Assembly (NCBI GenBank): GCA_029168955.1 | Contig: JAPDOI010000431.1 | Span: 124,001 to 188,000, forward strand | Reading direction: 5' to 3' | Length of the DNA: 64,000 nucleotides | Source: Aplectana chamaeleonis | Lineage: Eukaryota; Nematoda; Chromadorea; Rhabditida; Cosmocercidae | Shown here: positions 55,036-64,000 of the stretch, piece by piece | Layout: each line of letters starts with the position of its first letter | How positions within the stretch are numbered: the first letter of the stretch is position 1 | Notes under the pieces: generated by a model | The model's database searches: none | Told to the model about the DNA's origin: nothing | The model's input: the letters and a program-made list of their open reading frames with translations, nothing else | Program-made: the position numbers and the translations under genes

Positions 55036-56655
55036 AAGTATTATTATTATTATTTATTACACAAGCTAGGGCTTATGTGAAGGTATACAGATATAATTGA
55101 ACAACGCAGCGTCATGATTAGAGAATATCTCCAACCACTTAATCCGGATCACTTTTCAATCTTCTAGGCCCCAGTTTTTTGCGGACGAAGTTTTTGAAAG
55201 AGTTGAAGTTGCGTGGGACAGTCTCAATCCCACCGAGACTTTCAAACGTTGGAGTTGTTCTGTTAGTGAAGAAATAGTGTCTGCAGTTGAGATTAGTTGA
55301 ACAACGTTGGAATTTGCTCTCACCTCCCCGTGTGCTGGAAACTTTCAAAGAAACAAAATCATGCGAATTAAGACCGAACTCAGGGTTAGAAGGATTTTAT
55401 GCAGAAGAAGTAAATCATTTATTTCCCCTCTATTAGTCAAAGCTTGGAGAGCAATGATTTCATTCCTGTCAGATGATGAAGGCATCTGCTTATACGGGAT
55501 GAAACCGTGCATTCTCATCATCAATTTTCTCTTGAAGCAGTTCTGCACCTTTTCTATTTTGCTTTAATACTTTAGTTCAAAGGGATTGAAAACTGGCGTT
55601 CCGTATTCGAGTACAGACCTTACATACGTTGTATAGGCTCCGACAAACATAGAAAATTCTTCGTTGTCAAGCCTCTAAATATTTTGTTCATAGCGAAATG
55701 TGCCTTCTTTGATATCATATCGCAATGCTTGTCGAAACTGAGATCCTTAGTGATGATAAAACCTAAATCCGAGATCTGATCTACATCAATCATTTGCGTT
55801 CCATCGACATTGTAAATTTTGCTCACATTGGTGCTCCCCAAATGAAGTATTTTAGTTTTTTTTTTTCATTTGCCAACGGGAGATTCCAATCGCGGGACCA
55901 AGTACTAATAATATCAATAGACTACTGTGGCAAGATACAGTTCTCCGGTTTGGATACGTCCAGATAGATCTTGATATCGTCCGCAATTTCACTGAAACCG
56001 GTGCCTTAGGAACGGACAAGACCGGCGATTTCGTAAGTATATATGTTGAAAAGGATGGGAGACAATACCCCGCCTTGCGGCACACCGCTCAGGACTGGCC
56101 TTGGAGTCGAGCAAGAGGAGTCTACACAGACTGAGAACGTCCTATCAGTTAGGAACGAACGTACATATCCTCGAAACTATTCGTGGATGGATACCAACCA
56201 TCGAAAGTTTTTGCAACAATTTGTCATGGGGAACCTTGTCAAAGGCTTTAGCAAAATCTAAATAGACTACATCCACACTTTTACCTTCATCCAGGAGAGC
56301 CGTCCTCTCATTAAGTGTTTCAATAGTAGCAGTAATAGTGGACTTCCCTTTCTGGAAACCGTGTTGAAAGGGAGAGATTATCCTATTCGATTCCAGATGC
56401 AGAACTATTCGCTTTTTCAAAATCTTCTCGAAAGGTCTCGAAAATATTGATGTTATTCTGAAGAGTCTAAAATTGATAGGGTTTGTGAAGCGAGGTTTTT
56501 TAGGGATCGGAGTAACAAAAGAATGTTTCCATTTGATAGGTTTCTCGCCAGACATGAAACTCAGGTTAAAGATATACTCCAGGAGCCCAGAAATTTCTAG
56601 GGCAACTTGTTTGGCAAAGTTTAGAGGAACACCATCAGGAGTTATCGATTGGGAT
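55036..56655 (-). mobile_element. CR1-like LINE, 5'-truncated
   Basis: On the minus strand, reverse transcriptase motifs are followed by the C-terminal region and then by a (TAA)n-type tail (ATTATTATTATTATTTATTA on the plus strand at 55,041-55,060). Microsatellite-type 3' ends are usual for the CR1/L2 group. The 5' side is cut where a hAT-like end (GGGGATGTGCGGAAAAA) begins near 56,655. Confidence 0.8.
55139..56640 (-). pseudogene. CR1-like reverse transcriptase, broken
   Basis: The frame contains FVTPIPKK, FRLFRITSIFSRPFEKIL, FQHGFQKGKSTITATIETL and VYLDFAKAFDKVPHDKLL (catalytic Asp of the first palm motif present). After a frameshift near 56,170 it continues with SGVPQGGVLSPILFNIYT and an ADDIKIYL block in which the usual aromatic residue before ADD is Ile. 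Later pieces read FDKHCDMISKKAHFAMNKIF and, near the end, FESLGGIETVPRNFNSFKN. Stops and shifts occur near 55,990, 55,850, 55,620 and 55,350. Membership of CR1 is based on these motifs. Confidence 0.85.
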
Positions 56656-57436
56656 CGGGGATGTGCGGAAAAAAATATTTTTGGAAACAGAAAACAGAAA
56701 ATCCATTTTGACAGAAAACACAAAACAGAAAAAAATCTCCAAAAATGGGCAGAAAACAGAAAACAGAAAATTTTCAAAACTCAATAAAGGGTGTTCAACG
56801 TACACTAAACGAAAATTTTAAAAACATTCAACTTTTTTATGCATTTTTTAAGTGATCTATGCTTCTTTAATTGAATTTTCAAAATCTTACAGTTGGCCAG
56901 AGCAAAAAGTATAGACGCTCGAGAAATGCAGATTATGAGTGCGATGAGATGACAAATGTTCATCAAACCTTCTTTTTCCCAGGCAATGAAAGCTCGATTA
57001 CTCTATTAGAAGCTGAATGCATATGCATGTCTGTGCAAGGAGTAGGTAGTGCAGTCGGAGCGAGCTTTTAGTTCCTAAGTGTGCATATTTTGACACGGAT
57101 TGTGGGATAACTGCTGGTTTGAACACTTTACTACCCCTCACAGCTGAAGGTCACGGCCGCGCTCCTGTGCCGTTGGAGTATAACGAACCAGACGCACTGT
57201 TCGCACCACGTTGAGAGCCTCCCGTACCTCTGTGGAAGAATTATCATCTGTCTCATAGCCTCGCCATCAATTTCTTGGCGCTTCATCTTAACTGAATTCT
57301 GTGCCATCTGCGTTGCAGTGAATTAAAACACGTATTGAAAAATTAGAGTGCACGGCACAGTTGGGGCCAACATTACCCCGCTTCATGAAAGCGGGTACGA
57401 TGGGGAGCGGGTATTAATAGTGGGCGTTAAGTAGTA
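56656..57436. other. Possible hAT-like end, otherwise unassigned
   Basis: GGGGATGTGCGGAAAAA at about 56,656 resembles the hAT-like terminus at 32,998. It is followed by CAGAAAACAGAAAA words up to 56,775. No right end was found. The rest is unassigned. Confidence 0.4.
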
Positions 57437-57440
57437 TTAA

Positions 57441-57929
57441 AGGCAGTGTTCACGATGATTTTCACCTGCAAGTTTCCACTTTAAACAAAGCGTTGGCTTC
57501 CAAGTGTTTCCAAAATTACGAAGAAACATCGGGAAACGCATTGAAACCTCGTTTTTCAGTAACATTATTCTCTGGCCTGGACTAGTTGTCCGATTGGATG
57601 AACATGTTCCCGGTGATAGTGACCGGTGAAAAAATGGGGTCTGTCGTAAATGGAAAAATATTTTATGTAAAACAGTACTAGTTAGGATCCGAAGGAAGGG
57701 ACGGTGCAAAAGAAAGCAGAAAATGTCGAAGGACGTGTCCACAAAATATTTCATCGTCACAACGAACAGTTCCAGTGGGAGTAAAGTGGCGAGGTGAGAG
57801 TAAAGGATTTTGTGCCCTTCCAGTCCGTTTTTCTCAGTTTCTCCATCATTTTAGTTCTACCCGGGGAGGGATGCAATTAATCGATTTCGCGAATAATCTC
57901 AAAATTGAGGATTATCGTGAACACTGCCT
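57441..57929. mobile_element. TTAA MITE (type 1), complete
   Basis: Begins AGGCAGTGTTCACGATGATT and ends ATTATCGTGAACACTGCCT with TTAA on both sides (57,437-57,440 and 57,930-57,933). 489 bp, non-coding. The interior has diverged from the 12,155 copy but keeps GGACTAGTTGTCC. Confidence 0.85.
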
Positions 57930-57989
57930 TTAATGGCTTATTGTTGTTGGTATAGCATCACATTGCAGTTTTCCTTTCACTTGACTGCT

Positions 57990-58800
57990 TTGCGTTACAT
58001 CTGAGGGATTCGTCAACGATAAACCTCTGGGTAAGAGTATCCACTATAAGATAAAGCTAAGGAATCGGCTTCATGAATCCCTATTGGGATGCGCAGCGCA
58101 TTCGACATCGTATTCAGAGAGGCTTGACTCTGAGAGAAATCGCCGCTGCGGCTCCGCGATAGTGCCGCTTTGGCGCGTACAGGCACCGAAGCGGCACTAT
58201 CGCGGAGCCGCGGCGGCAATACCGCGGAGCCGTAGCGGGGACTCGACAGTACCGCTTCGGCTCCGCGATAACGCCGCAGCGGCTTTGGGAGGAGCCCTAA
58301 TTGTAAGAATAAAAATTCGCACCTGCGGTCGTTACGTCCTTTGTCTGATAAGGACAGAGGTCACCGCCGCTTTTGCGACAATTTCTTTTTACCACACAGG
58401 ACAGCACTCCACGCGGGTTCGCTGCTGCGTCCTCGCGGAGACGGCGTGGTTCTAACGCGGAGCCGCTGCGGTACTATCGCGGCGATGTCGAGGCTCAAGA
58501 CACGGCAGCAGAATCATCTGATCGCGGAGCCGCTGCGGCACTATCGCAGAACTATCGCGGCACAGTCGAGGATGGCGGTACTTTCTCGGCACTGACGCGG
58601 CAAATTTTCTCAGAGAAATGGGTTTCGTGCTTATTTAGTGGCTTGCGGGGGCCAGCCGACTTACCAATAAGTGCCTTCATCTCCCTTCATGAATCTCTTA
58701 CCAATTGAAGGACTCCGGAGGGTTTCTTGGTTTGGTTTACCTCGGCGAGGGTCTAACCCGACCGTGTTTAGCGAACAGCACCGTTTCCTTCCTGCCATAG
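57990..58800 (-). mobile_element. tRNA-derived SINE, copy 2 (split)
   Basis: The head side (58,614-58,800) has GGTGCTGTTCGC and a B-box remnant (GGGTTAGACC in place of GGTTCGATCC), then GTCGGCTGG. The tail side (57,990-58,129) has CCTATTGGGATGCGCAGCGC in complement-related orientation to 52,900-52,995. The GC-rich element 58,130-58,613 interrupts it. The head abuts the 3' end of the RTE LINE, so the LINE reading frame appears to run into it. Confidence 0.65.
58130..58613. mobile_element. GC-rich short TIR element nested in a SINE
   Basis: CTGAGAGAAATCGCCGC and its near-complement ending AAATTTTCTCAG form the ends. The interior is full of GCGGAGCCGCGG and CGATAGTGCCGC words that pair with each other. 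484 bp, no coding content. SINE copy 1 is continuous here, which supports insertion. The target duplication is unclear. Confidence 0.6.
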
Positions 58801-61034
58801 GAGCTCGTGTGGCCTGAACGATACGCTTCCGTTCAGAACGATTAGCGGTAATTATTTTAGCATTAACGGCACTGCACCGTTGAGGTTTCAAATCAGCTTC
58901 GACTTGCTTCAACCACGTCTTCTTCGGGGCTGTTCTCTCGACCTTCCACAGTGTTGGGCGCTTTCTCCATAACAAGCTGCGCCGTAATCGACTGACTTCC
59001 ATTCTGCATACGTGCCCTAACCAACGCAACCTCCTCGTTCGGATTTGTTCTTCGATCGTCGGTTGATGGTCGCAGCTGTCTCGAATGACGTCGTTGCGAA
59101 CGCGATCTCTTAACGTTGTTCCGAGCATTTGACGTAAACACCGCATTTGGAAAACCTCCAGCTTGCCGAGATCCGACTTGAGCAAGGTCCACGACTCCGA
59201 GCCGTACAGTAGAATCGGCATTATAAGTGATCGGAAGATCCGCATCTTGGTCTTGATTGACACATTGCCCTTTTTCCACAGACACCAACCTAGTGAAGCA
59301 AAAGCAGCACACGCCTGCCCGATCCTGCCTTGTATCTCTGTTGCGTCCACCACCTTGCGCTGTTGCACTACCGATCCTAGGTACTTGAACTCCCCGACTT
59401 GTTGGAGCTCAGCTTCTTCGAAGAACACAGAAGCACTTGAACCGTCTGACGTCATGACTTTAGTCTTGTCCTTGTTTATCCTTAGACCGCACGATTCCGC
59501 GATTTCCGCTATATCCTTCATCAAATCCGTAGCTTCCTTATAAGTATCAGTGAACACAGCGCTGTCGTCCGCGAACATCAAGTCTGTGAGGAACTCGTTA
59601 TCGCCATATTGGACCCCTCTTCTATCTTTGAAGGCCTTCCTCATTATTGCATCGACCATAATATTGAAGAGCAAAGGCGATATTGCATCCCCTTGCCGTA
59701 CTCCTGCATCGACCGCAAATTCTTCAGACAGCTTGTCCTCAACGCGGACGCAGCTAGTTGAACCGTTGTGTTTCCTGCAGCAGCTTCACAATTTTTCCCG
59801 GCACGTGTTCGCACTCCAATGTTCTCCATAAGGCAGACCAGTGTACGCAGTCAAAGGCCGACTTGAAGTCGATGAAGGTTATAACAACCCGCTTTCTACA
59901 GCGGATCCTTTCCTCCATAAGTTGACGAAGTGCGCATATTTGATCAGTGCAGCCTCGACCAGGACGAAATCCTGCCTGTTCCTCGCGACTGGTATGCTCC
60001 CGATGGCGTTGAAGTCTGCACTGAATTATCTTCATGAAGACTTTATCAACGATTGATAACAGACTGATTCCGCGATAAATTTTACAATTCCTGGTATCAC
60101 CCTTTTGTGAACAGACACAAATAGCCTTCTTCCAGGTAGATGGGACATTTTCTGACTGCCAGACGAGGGTGATCTGTTGATGTAACCGTCGTTGCAACAC
60201 ATCACCACCTGCCTTAATCGCTTCAGCAGTAACGATGTCTACGCCAGGCGCCTTCCCGTTTTTGAGACCCATAATTGCCACTCTCACTTCGTCCAGAGTG
60301 GGTTCAGAGTCAAGCATCGCTTCCTGTGACACTTCAACTGGTAGAGGTTCATCAACTGGGCCTTGTTGTGCATCGTGACTGTAGAGATCGCTGAAGAACT
60401 GCTTCCATCGTGACAGACGCTCATTTTCGGAACGCACATAGGAGCCGTCTATATTCCTAATACAATCGCTAGCTGAATTTGTCTTCTTTCTGAGACGGTT
60501 TAGCGTACTATACAACGTGCGATAGTTATTTCTTGCAGACGCCTCCTCTAGTTCGTCGGCTATCTTATTCCAGTAAGACTCTCGCTCCTCTTCCAACTTT
60601 TGACGGGGCTCTCGGCAGAGTTGCCGATAGCGTCCGAAGTCGCTTAGCTTCACTTGCTTACGCTTAACCACAAGACCTGGAGACTCGTCCGATATCCATG
60701 GCTGTGTTCGCCGGCGAATAACAGGGCAAAGAGGCTCTGCACATTGTAGAACTACATCAGCTGTTTGCTTCTCATGCTCGTCTACGGACATCAAACCTTC
60801 CAGGACTGAAAAGCCATTTGAAAGCGCGATTTGAAACATTTCTCTTGTTCCAGGTGTCAGCAAATGGGACCAGTCCAATTTCTTTTCAGGGGGCGCCGCT
60901 CGCCTAGGTCTTCGTAAACGGAGCTTCATTACAGCACGCAGTAGATAGTGATCCGATCCACAGTCAGGTCCTCTCATGGCTCGCACTTCTTTGAGCAAAG
61001 ACCTGAAGCGGGAGTTTACCAGCACGTGATCCAA
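58800..61034 (-). pseudogene. RTE endonuclease end and reverse transcriptase, one frameshift
   Basis: The first frame (61,034-59,754) has DHVLVNSRFRSLL and GSDHYLLRAV (endonuclease end), a linker, KAPGVDIVTAEAIKAGG, YRGISLLSIVDKVF, EQAGFRPGRGCTDQI and VITFIDFKSAFDCVHW. It breaks after LLQET where, compared with 36,575, two bases are missing. The second frame (59,760-58,661) has GVRQGDAISPLLFN, LMFADDSAVFTDT, LRINKDKTKVMT, LRWLGHVCRM and APKKTWLKQVEADL. Catalytic FADD and D of IDFKSAFD are intact. This is the least damaged LINE in the window, but it lacks the 5' part and is frameshifted. Confidence 0.9.
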
Positions 61035-61060
61035 AGTGGCTATATCTTGTCCAGTCGAAC
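58800..61060 (-). mobile_element. RTE LINE, 5'-truncated (same family as 36,515 copy)
   Basis: On the minus strand it runs from the end of the endonuclease domain to the C-terminal region, about 2.26 kb, and aligns with 36,515-37,600 at the reverse transcriptase. The 5' part of the endonuclease is missing. Its 3' end meets a SINE head near 58,800, so the original tail is not visible. Confidence 0.85.
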
Positions 61061-61319
61061 TCGTTCATGTTAACTGATGTTTCCGGGGATGTTGAAATGG
61101 ACTGTTTCCGAACACAAGCGCGTTCGCCTTGCATTTTGGCCAGTAGCATTCTTCTCACCAACACCCTGGTTCCCTAGTGCTGGCGCATCGGCTGCCCGGA
61201 TGCGGTAGCTTCATCGTTATTTTCTATGAGACTCTCCATGGTTACCACCTATGTTTTCCAGCCCGTCGGTAGTACGGGGGGCCAACCCTCCTCCTTTCTC
61301 ATCCGGGCTTGGGACCGGG
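61061..61319. other. No recognised feature
   Basis: Lies between the LINE truncation point and the minisatellite. The minus-strand frames include NEFDWTRYSH but nothing assignable. Confidence 0.4.
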
Positions 61320-61560
61320 AATGGAGTAGACTGTCCTGAAAACATTCTACGACGTCCTGCACACCCCTACTGGGGTCCTGCTCAGGTCCCATGATGTCCT
61401 GCACACTTCTACTAAGGTCCTGCACACGTTCCATGATGTCCTGCACACTCCCACCCTCTGAGGTCCAGCACACATTCTACGCCGTCCTGCACACCCCTAC
61501 TGAGGTCCTGCTGTAGTTCCATGACGTCCTGCATAGTCCTACTGCGGTCTCGCATAGTCA
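61320..61560 (-). repeat. Imperfect minisatellite with coding-like periodicity
   Basis: GTCCTGCACAC and ATGATGTCCTGCA words recur in units of roughly 30-45 bp. On the minus strand they read as SVQDIMERVQDLSR, SVQDIMGPEQDPSRG and TMQDVMELQQDLSRG, which is helix-like with a V-Q-D-hydrophobic pattern. The repeats fall in two frames (61,249-61,473 and 61,412-61,648) joined by a shift near 61,450. An expressed protein is uncertain. Confidence 0.55.
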
Positions 61561-62319
61561 ACCGACACTTTATCTCATCCTGCGACGCCTTCTTATCGAT
61601 GGTGCGCATGGAACGAATACGCGCCGCGCTCAAGAACATCCCTCCCACACAGCGTCATCTTTCGAGCCGGACGTTTGAAATACACTACCCTAGAGAGCAA
61701 GGTGTTTATATGGAGTCTAAGAAAACAATGACTGGTAACGAAAAAACCCATCATTTTCATAAACTAATCTTGAGAGGCCGGTTTCCGAATTTGAACCGCC
61801 CGTTAGGGGCCCAGAAGTCATTATGGTGAGTTCTGCCAATTATTTTAGGCATTCCCGTGGCCGATTACCTCTAGTCAGGAATTTCCAAGCGATTTGCTCC
61901 ACGCCTTCTAGAAAAATGGAATTCGACGGACGGAGGCGGAGGCGGAGGCCATGGCGGAGGCGGAGGCGGTGGTGGAGAACGTTTTTGCGTACTTTGAGAG
62001 GTTATAACTTTAGAAAGCGGGGACCAGTTAGGATGAAAAGTTGCACACTCATGTAATTTCTTGCAGCGCATCGAATGGTGTTTAGCTCATACCTCTGATG
62101 ACGGTATGAATAGGTGGTCTCATTGTAGGGCATCCGCGCGGGAAGAGATCAAAGCCAAATCCTGGTGCGCGCTTGGCGCGCTCCACAATTTTCCGCACAT
62201 CCCTGATGCCCAGTCCGCCATTCTCTCTATAAATTTTTCAATTTGTTACTTCCTGGCACAGTTGATTGTTTCTAATACTATCTGTGAGACTGGAACCCGT
62301 TTCGGACACGTACCCTGTA
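61561..62319. other. Unassigned; contains a GGAGGC tract
   Basis: GGAGGC-type repeats occupy about 61,930-61,977 (poly-Pro on the minus strand). An acceptor-like ATTTCTTGCAG ends at 62,067 before a 90-codon open frame. No domain was recognised, so I do not call an exon. Confidence 0.4.
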
Positions 62320-63044
62320 CTCTGCCAGCGCGTAGCTAGATGCCTGACATAGAAATCGGAGATGCCCAGGGTTTCGGAGGCATCTAGTCTAATTTTTACA
62401 CGAGAATTTACGTAAATTACGGAATGTTTAGCATCAGTTAGTGAGATTTAAGCTACACCGCCCGCATATTCTACGTGGTTTCTCGCTACAGCTCTCGCAT
62501 ATTCTACTCAATTTCTCGTTACAGTACCGTGTCGATCGATCCACCCAGTCCTCATCCGTACTGGACACGCGATCACAGTTGCGACGGACTGCATTGCCGT
62601 TTCTTCCCCACGGCCTGCAGCATCCCAGCGGTCAAAATTGCCCTAAACAAGGTCTCCCACAGAGCGCCACGGGGCCACCCTCCATGACCAGCTATAGAAT
62701 GTCGAGTAAGCACTCCGTGAGTTGACTGGACCAACACTGTTCGAACGGCACCCCTGCGTTCCGCGTAGCCAGCGCAGGTTTGAGATTGCATTTCAACACG
62801 GGCTTTCGTTGAATTCGTGGATTCTCGCTACAAAATTATAGCGAGAATATACGGGTTTAACAACAGAGAGATCAATGTATCGAATTAAGCCTTCCTTTTT
62901 ACGTAGAATACGCGTAGAATTTGCACCCTTTTACCGTCGACACAAAAATATGCGGGTTTCAGCTATCGCAGCTGATACCCGTAAATTCTTGTTACATGGA
63001 ATGGGGCGACGACACAGGCCGCGCCCTCGGAGGCATCTAGCTAG
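62320..63044 (-). mobile_element. CTCTGCC-family element, copy 3, right end truncated
   Basis: Begins CTCTGCCAGCGCGTAGCTAG after TA (62,318-62,319) and aligns with 45,753-46,482 throughout. At the right it stops at GAGGCATCTAGCTA without the final CGCGTTGGCAGAG, so the terminus was lost. Confidence 0.85.
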
Positions 63045-63563
63045 CTGATGTTCCGAAGTTATATAATTTCGTTGCTAGTCCTCTTGCCTTACGTCTAACA
63101 TGGAAACTACTATTAATCAGCGTGGCCATTCTAAATGAAATGTACTTTTCCACACCCAATTCTGAACGTAGAGTCCCATTAGGCCTTCTCATATGCCCAG
63201 AACCACTGTAAAAAAAGTCACAAAAGTTTTTCCCTTGATTTTGGTACACGATGCACTTTCCGAACCGCACTGTTATCTTGCGAAAATCTGGAAACGGACT
63301 TCATAACAGTGTTCAGCTCCCAAAGAAATCCTCCTGGACGAACTTTGGGTGACCGTCATTCTTCGAACATAGCATAGAGCAATAGCTTTTTGGAGTTTTA
63401 CGAATTGTTGGTTGAGCCTTCTCTTATTCAAATTAGGGGGTTCTGAAAGCGTTTGGAAAAAATATTCTAGTTTTGACCTGAAACTTTCCCAAGAGGGCTC
63501 CTTGGGTTGTTGATCATAAATCTGAGGTTTATTTTTCGGTTTTCCAAGTTTCGAACCGGAATG
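63045..63563. other. Unassigned; contains an arm of an inverted pair
   Basis: The complement of 63,095-63,180 resembles 63,615-63,690 (GTACATTTCATTTAGAATGG against GTACATTTCATCCAGAATGG). The pair is separated by about 430 bp. A 103-codon minus-strand ORF (63,273-63,584) has no recognised domain. Confidence 0.45.
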
Positions 63564-63690
63564 CTTACAAGGGGAGAGTTTCAAGTGTCAAACGCTTCTG
63601 CGAAAACGAATTCTACACTGGAAATGGTTCTTGAAAGGTACATTTCATCCAGAATGGCCAGGCTGACAAAAAGAAGTTCCTATGTTAGAC
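63564..63690 (+). mobile_element. Possible Tc5-like left end
   Basis: TTA (63,564-63,566) is followed by CAAGGGGAGAGTTTC, then AAACGCTTCTGCGAAAACG, which resembles the 18,782 element (AAACGCATCTGCGAAAACG). No right end was found in the window. Confidence 0.45.
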
Positions 63691-63958
63691 AAACCATACC
63701 TTGATCTGAGAGAAATGTTCTCATCAAGAATTCAGTTCCTGGATGCACATGCTCACTTTAGGTAACCAATTTACACTAATACAAAAAAAACATATGAAAA
63801 GTTGATTTTGAAACCCTCTTGAGTTGTTCCATGAATTTCTAATCACATATAAAAAACAAAAACCTCAAGAGGGAGTAAAGCGGTAAGTGCTATTTGTACC
63901 ATTGTTCGATGTGGTCTGTCACTGAAAAGGTGGCCGTGGGCATCGGCTGCCTCTTCAA
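63691..63958. other. No recognised feature
   Basis: Nothing recognised apart from CAAGAGGG words repeated near 63,825 and 63,865 in inverted orientation. Confidence 0.4.
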
Positions 63959-64000
63959 AGGCAGTGATCAGGATAGATCTCGCTTTCGAATTTTCGGTGT
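63959..64000 (+). mobile_element. Left end of a TTAA MITE cut by the window edge
   Basis: AGGCAGTGATCAGGATAGAT after TCAA (63,955-63,958) matches the type 1/3 MITE start. The rest lies outside the window. Confidence 0.6.

Noticed and set aside
58013..58708. Several ORFs of 68-123 codons in the GC-rich block
   Set aside because: They lie in the self-complementary GC-rich element and overlap on both strands; no conserved protein motif is visible.
62061..62339. 90-codon frame behind ATTTCTTGCAG as an exon
   Set aside because: The frame runs into the CTCTGCC element at 62,320 and has no recognisable domain or partner exon.

Overview
The window looks like intergenic, transposon-saturated DNA from a multicellular eukaryote, most likely a nematode and possibly a strongylid/clade V worm. 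The basis is RTE-type LINEs, Tc1/Tc3/Tc5-like and mariner DNA transposons, many short TTAA-flanked inverted-repeat elements (MITEs), tRNA-derived SINEs, and a near absence of long intact reading frames. There are no operons, Shine-Dalgarno patterns or prokaryotic genes. Species assignment is inference. I found no intact protein-coding gene. The best single-copy candidate is a short ORF at 42,913-43,197 behind a nematode-style splice acceptor.

Layout. 0-13 kb: an inverted-repeat element (239-975), a tRNA-Glu pseudogene, several MITEs and foldback repeats. 13.3-19.9 kb: a large foldback element with 32-bp terminal inverted repeats (13,301-18,755) carrying a MITE, a minisatellite, an ~860-bp palindrome and a mariner insertion, followed by a Tc5-like element. 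20-28.7 kb: small hairpin repeats, then a train of abutting TTAA MITEs (22,096-26,809) whose first member was split by a near full-length RTE LINE with visible target duplication, then a 1.06-kb terminal-inverted-repeat element with a tRNA-derived segment. 31.5-38.4 kb: Tc1-like fragments, a hAT-like element sitting in frame inside an ORF1-like reading frame, and a three-level nest (LINE inside a TA-target element inside a palindromic element). 38.5-41.7 kb: the second, inverted copy of the large foldback element. 43.8-49.5 kb: a second MITE train whose second member is split by a PIF/Harbinger-like element and a Tc3-like transposon, the latter itself split by another element. 50.5-64 kb: more MITEs, a Harbinger-like MITE beside a tRNA-SINE, a (GT)n/(AC)n pair, a CR1-like LINE, a second SINE copy with a nested GC-rich element, a second RTE LINE, a coding-like minisatellite and a third copy of the 239-975 element.

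Nearly every insertion boundary could be read because the window holds paralogous copies with and without the insert. This lets target-site duplications (TA, TTA, ATA, TTAA/TCAA/TTGA, 8 bp, 15 bp) and the order of events be inferred from sequence alone. All LINE and transposase frames seen here are broken, so any mobility of the MITEs would need enzymes from elsewhere in the genome.
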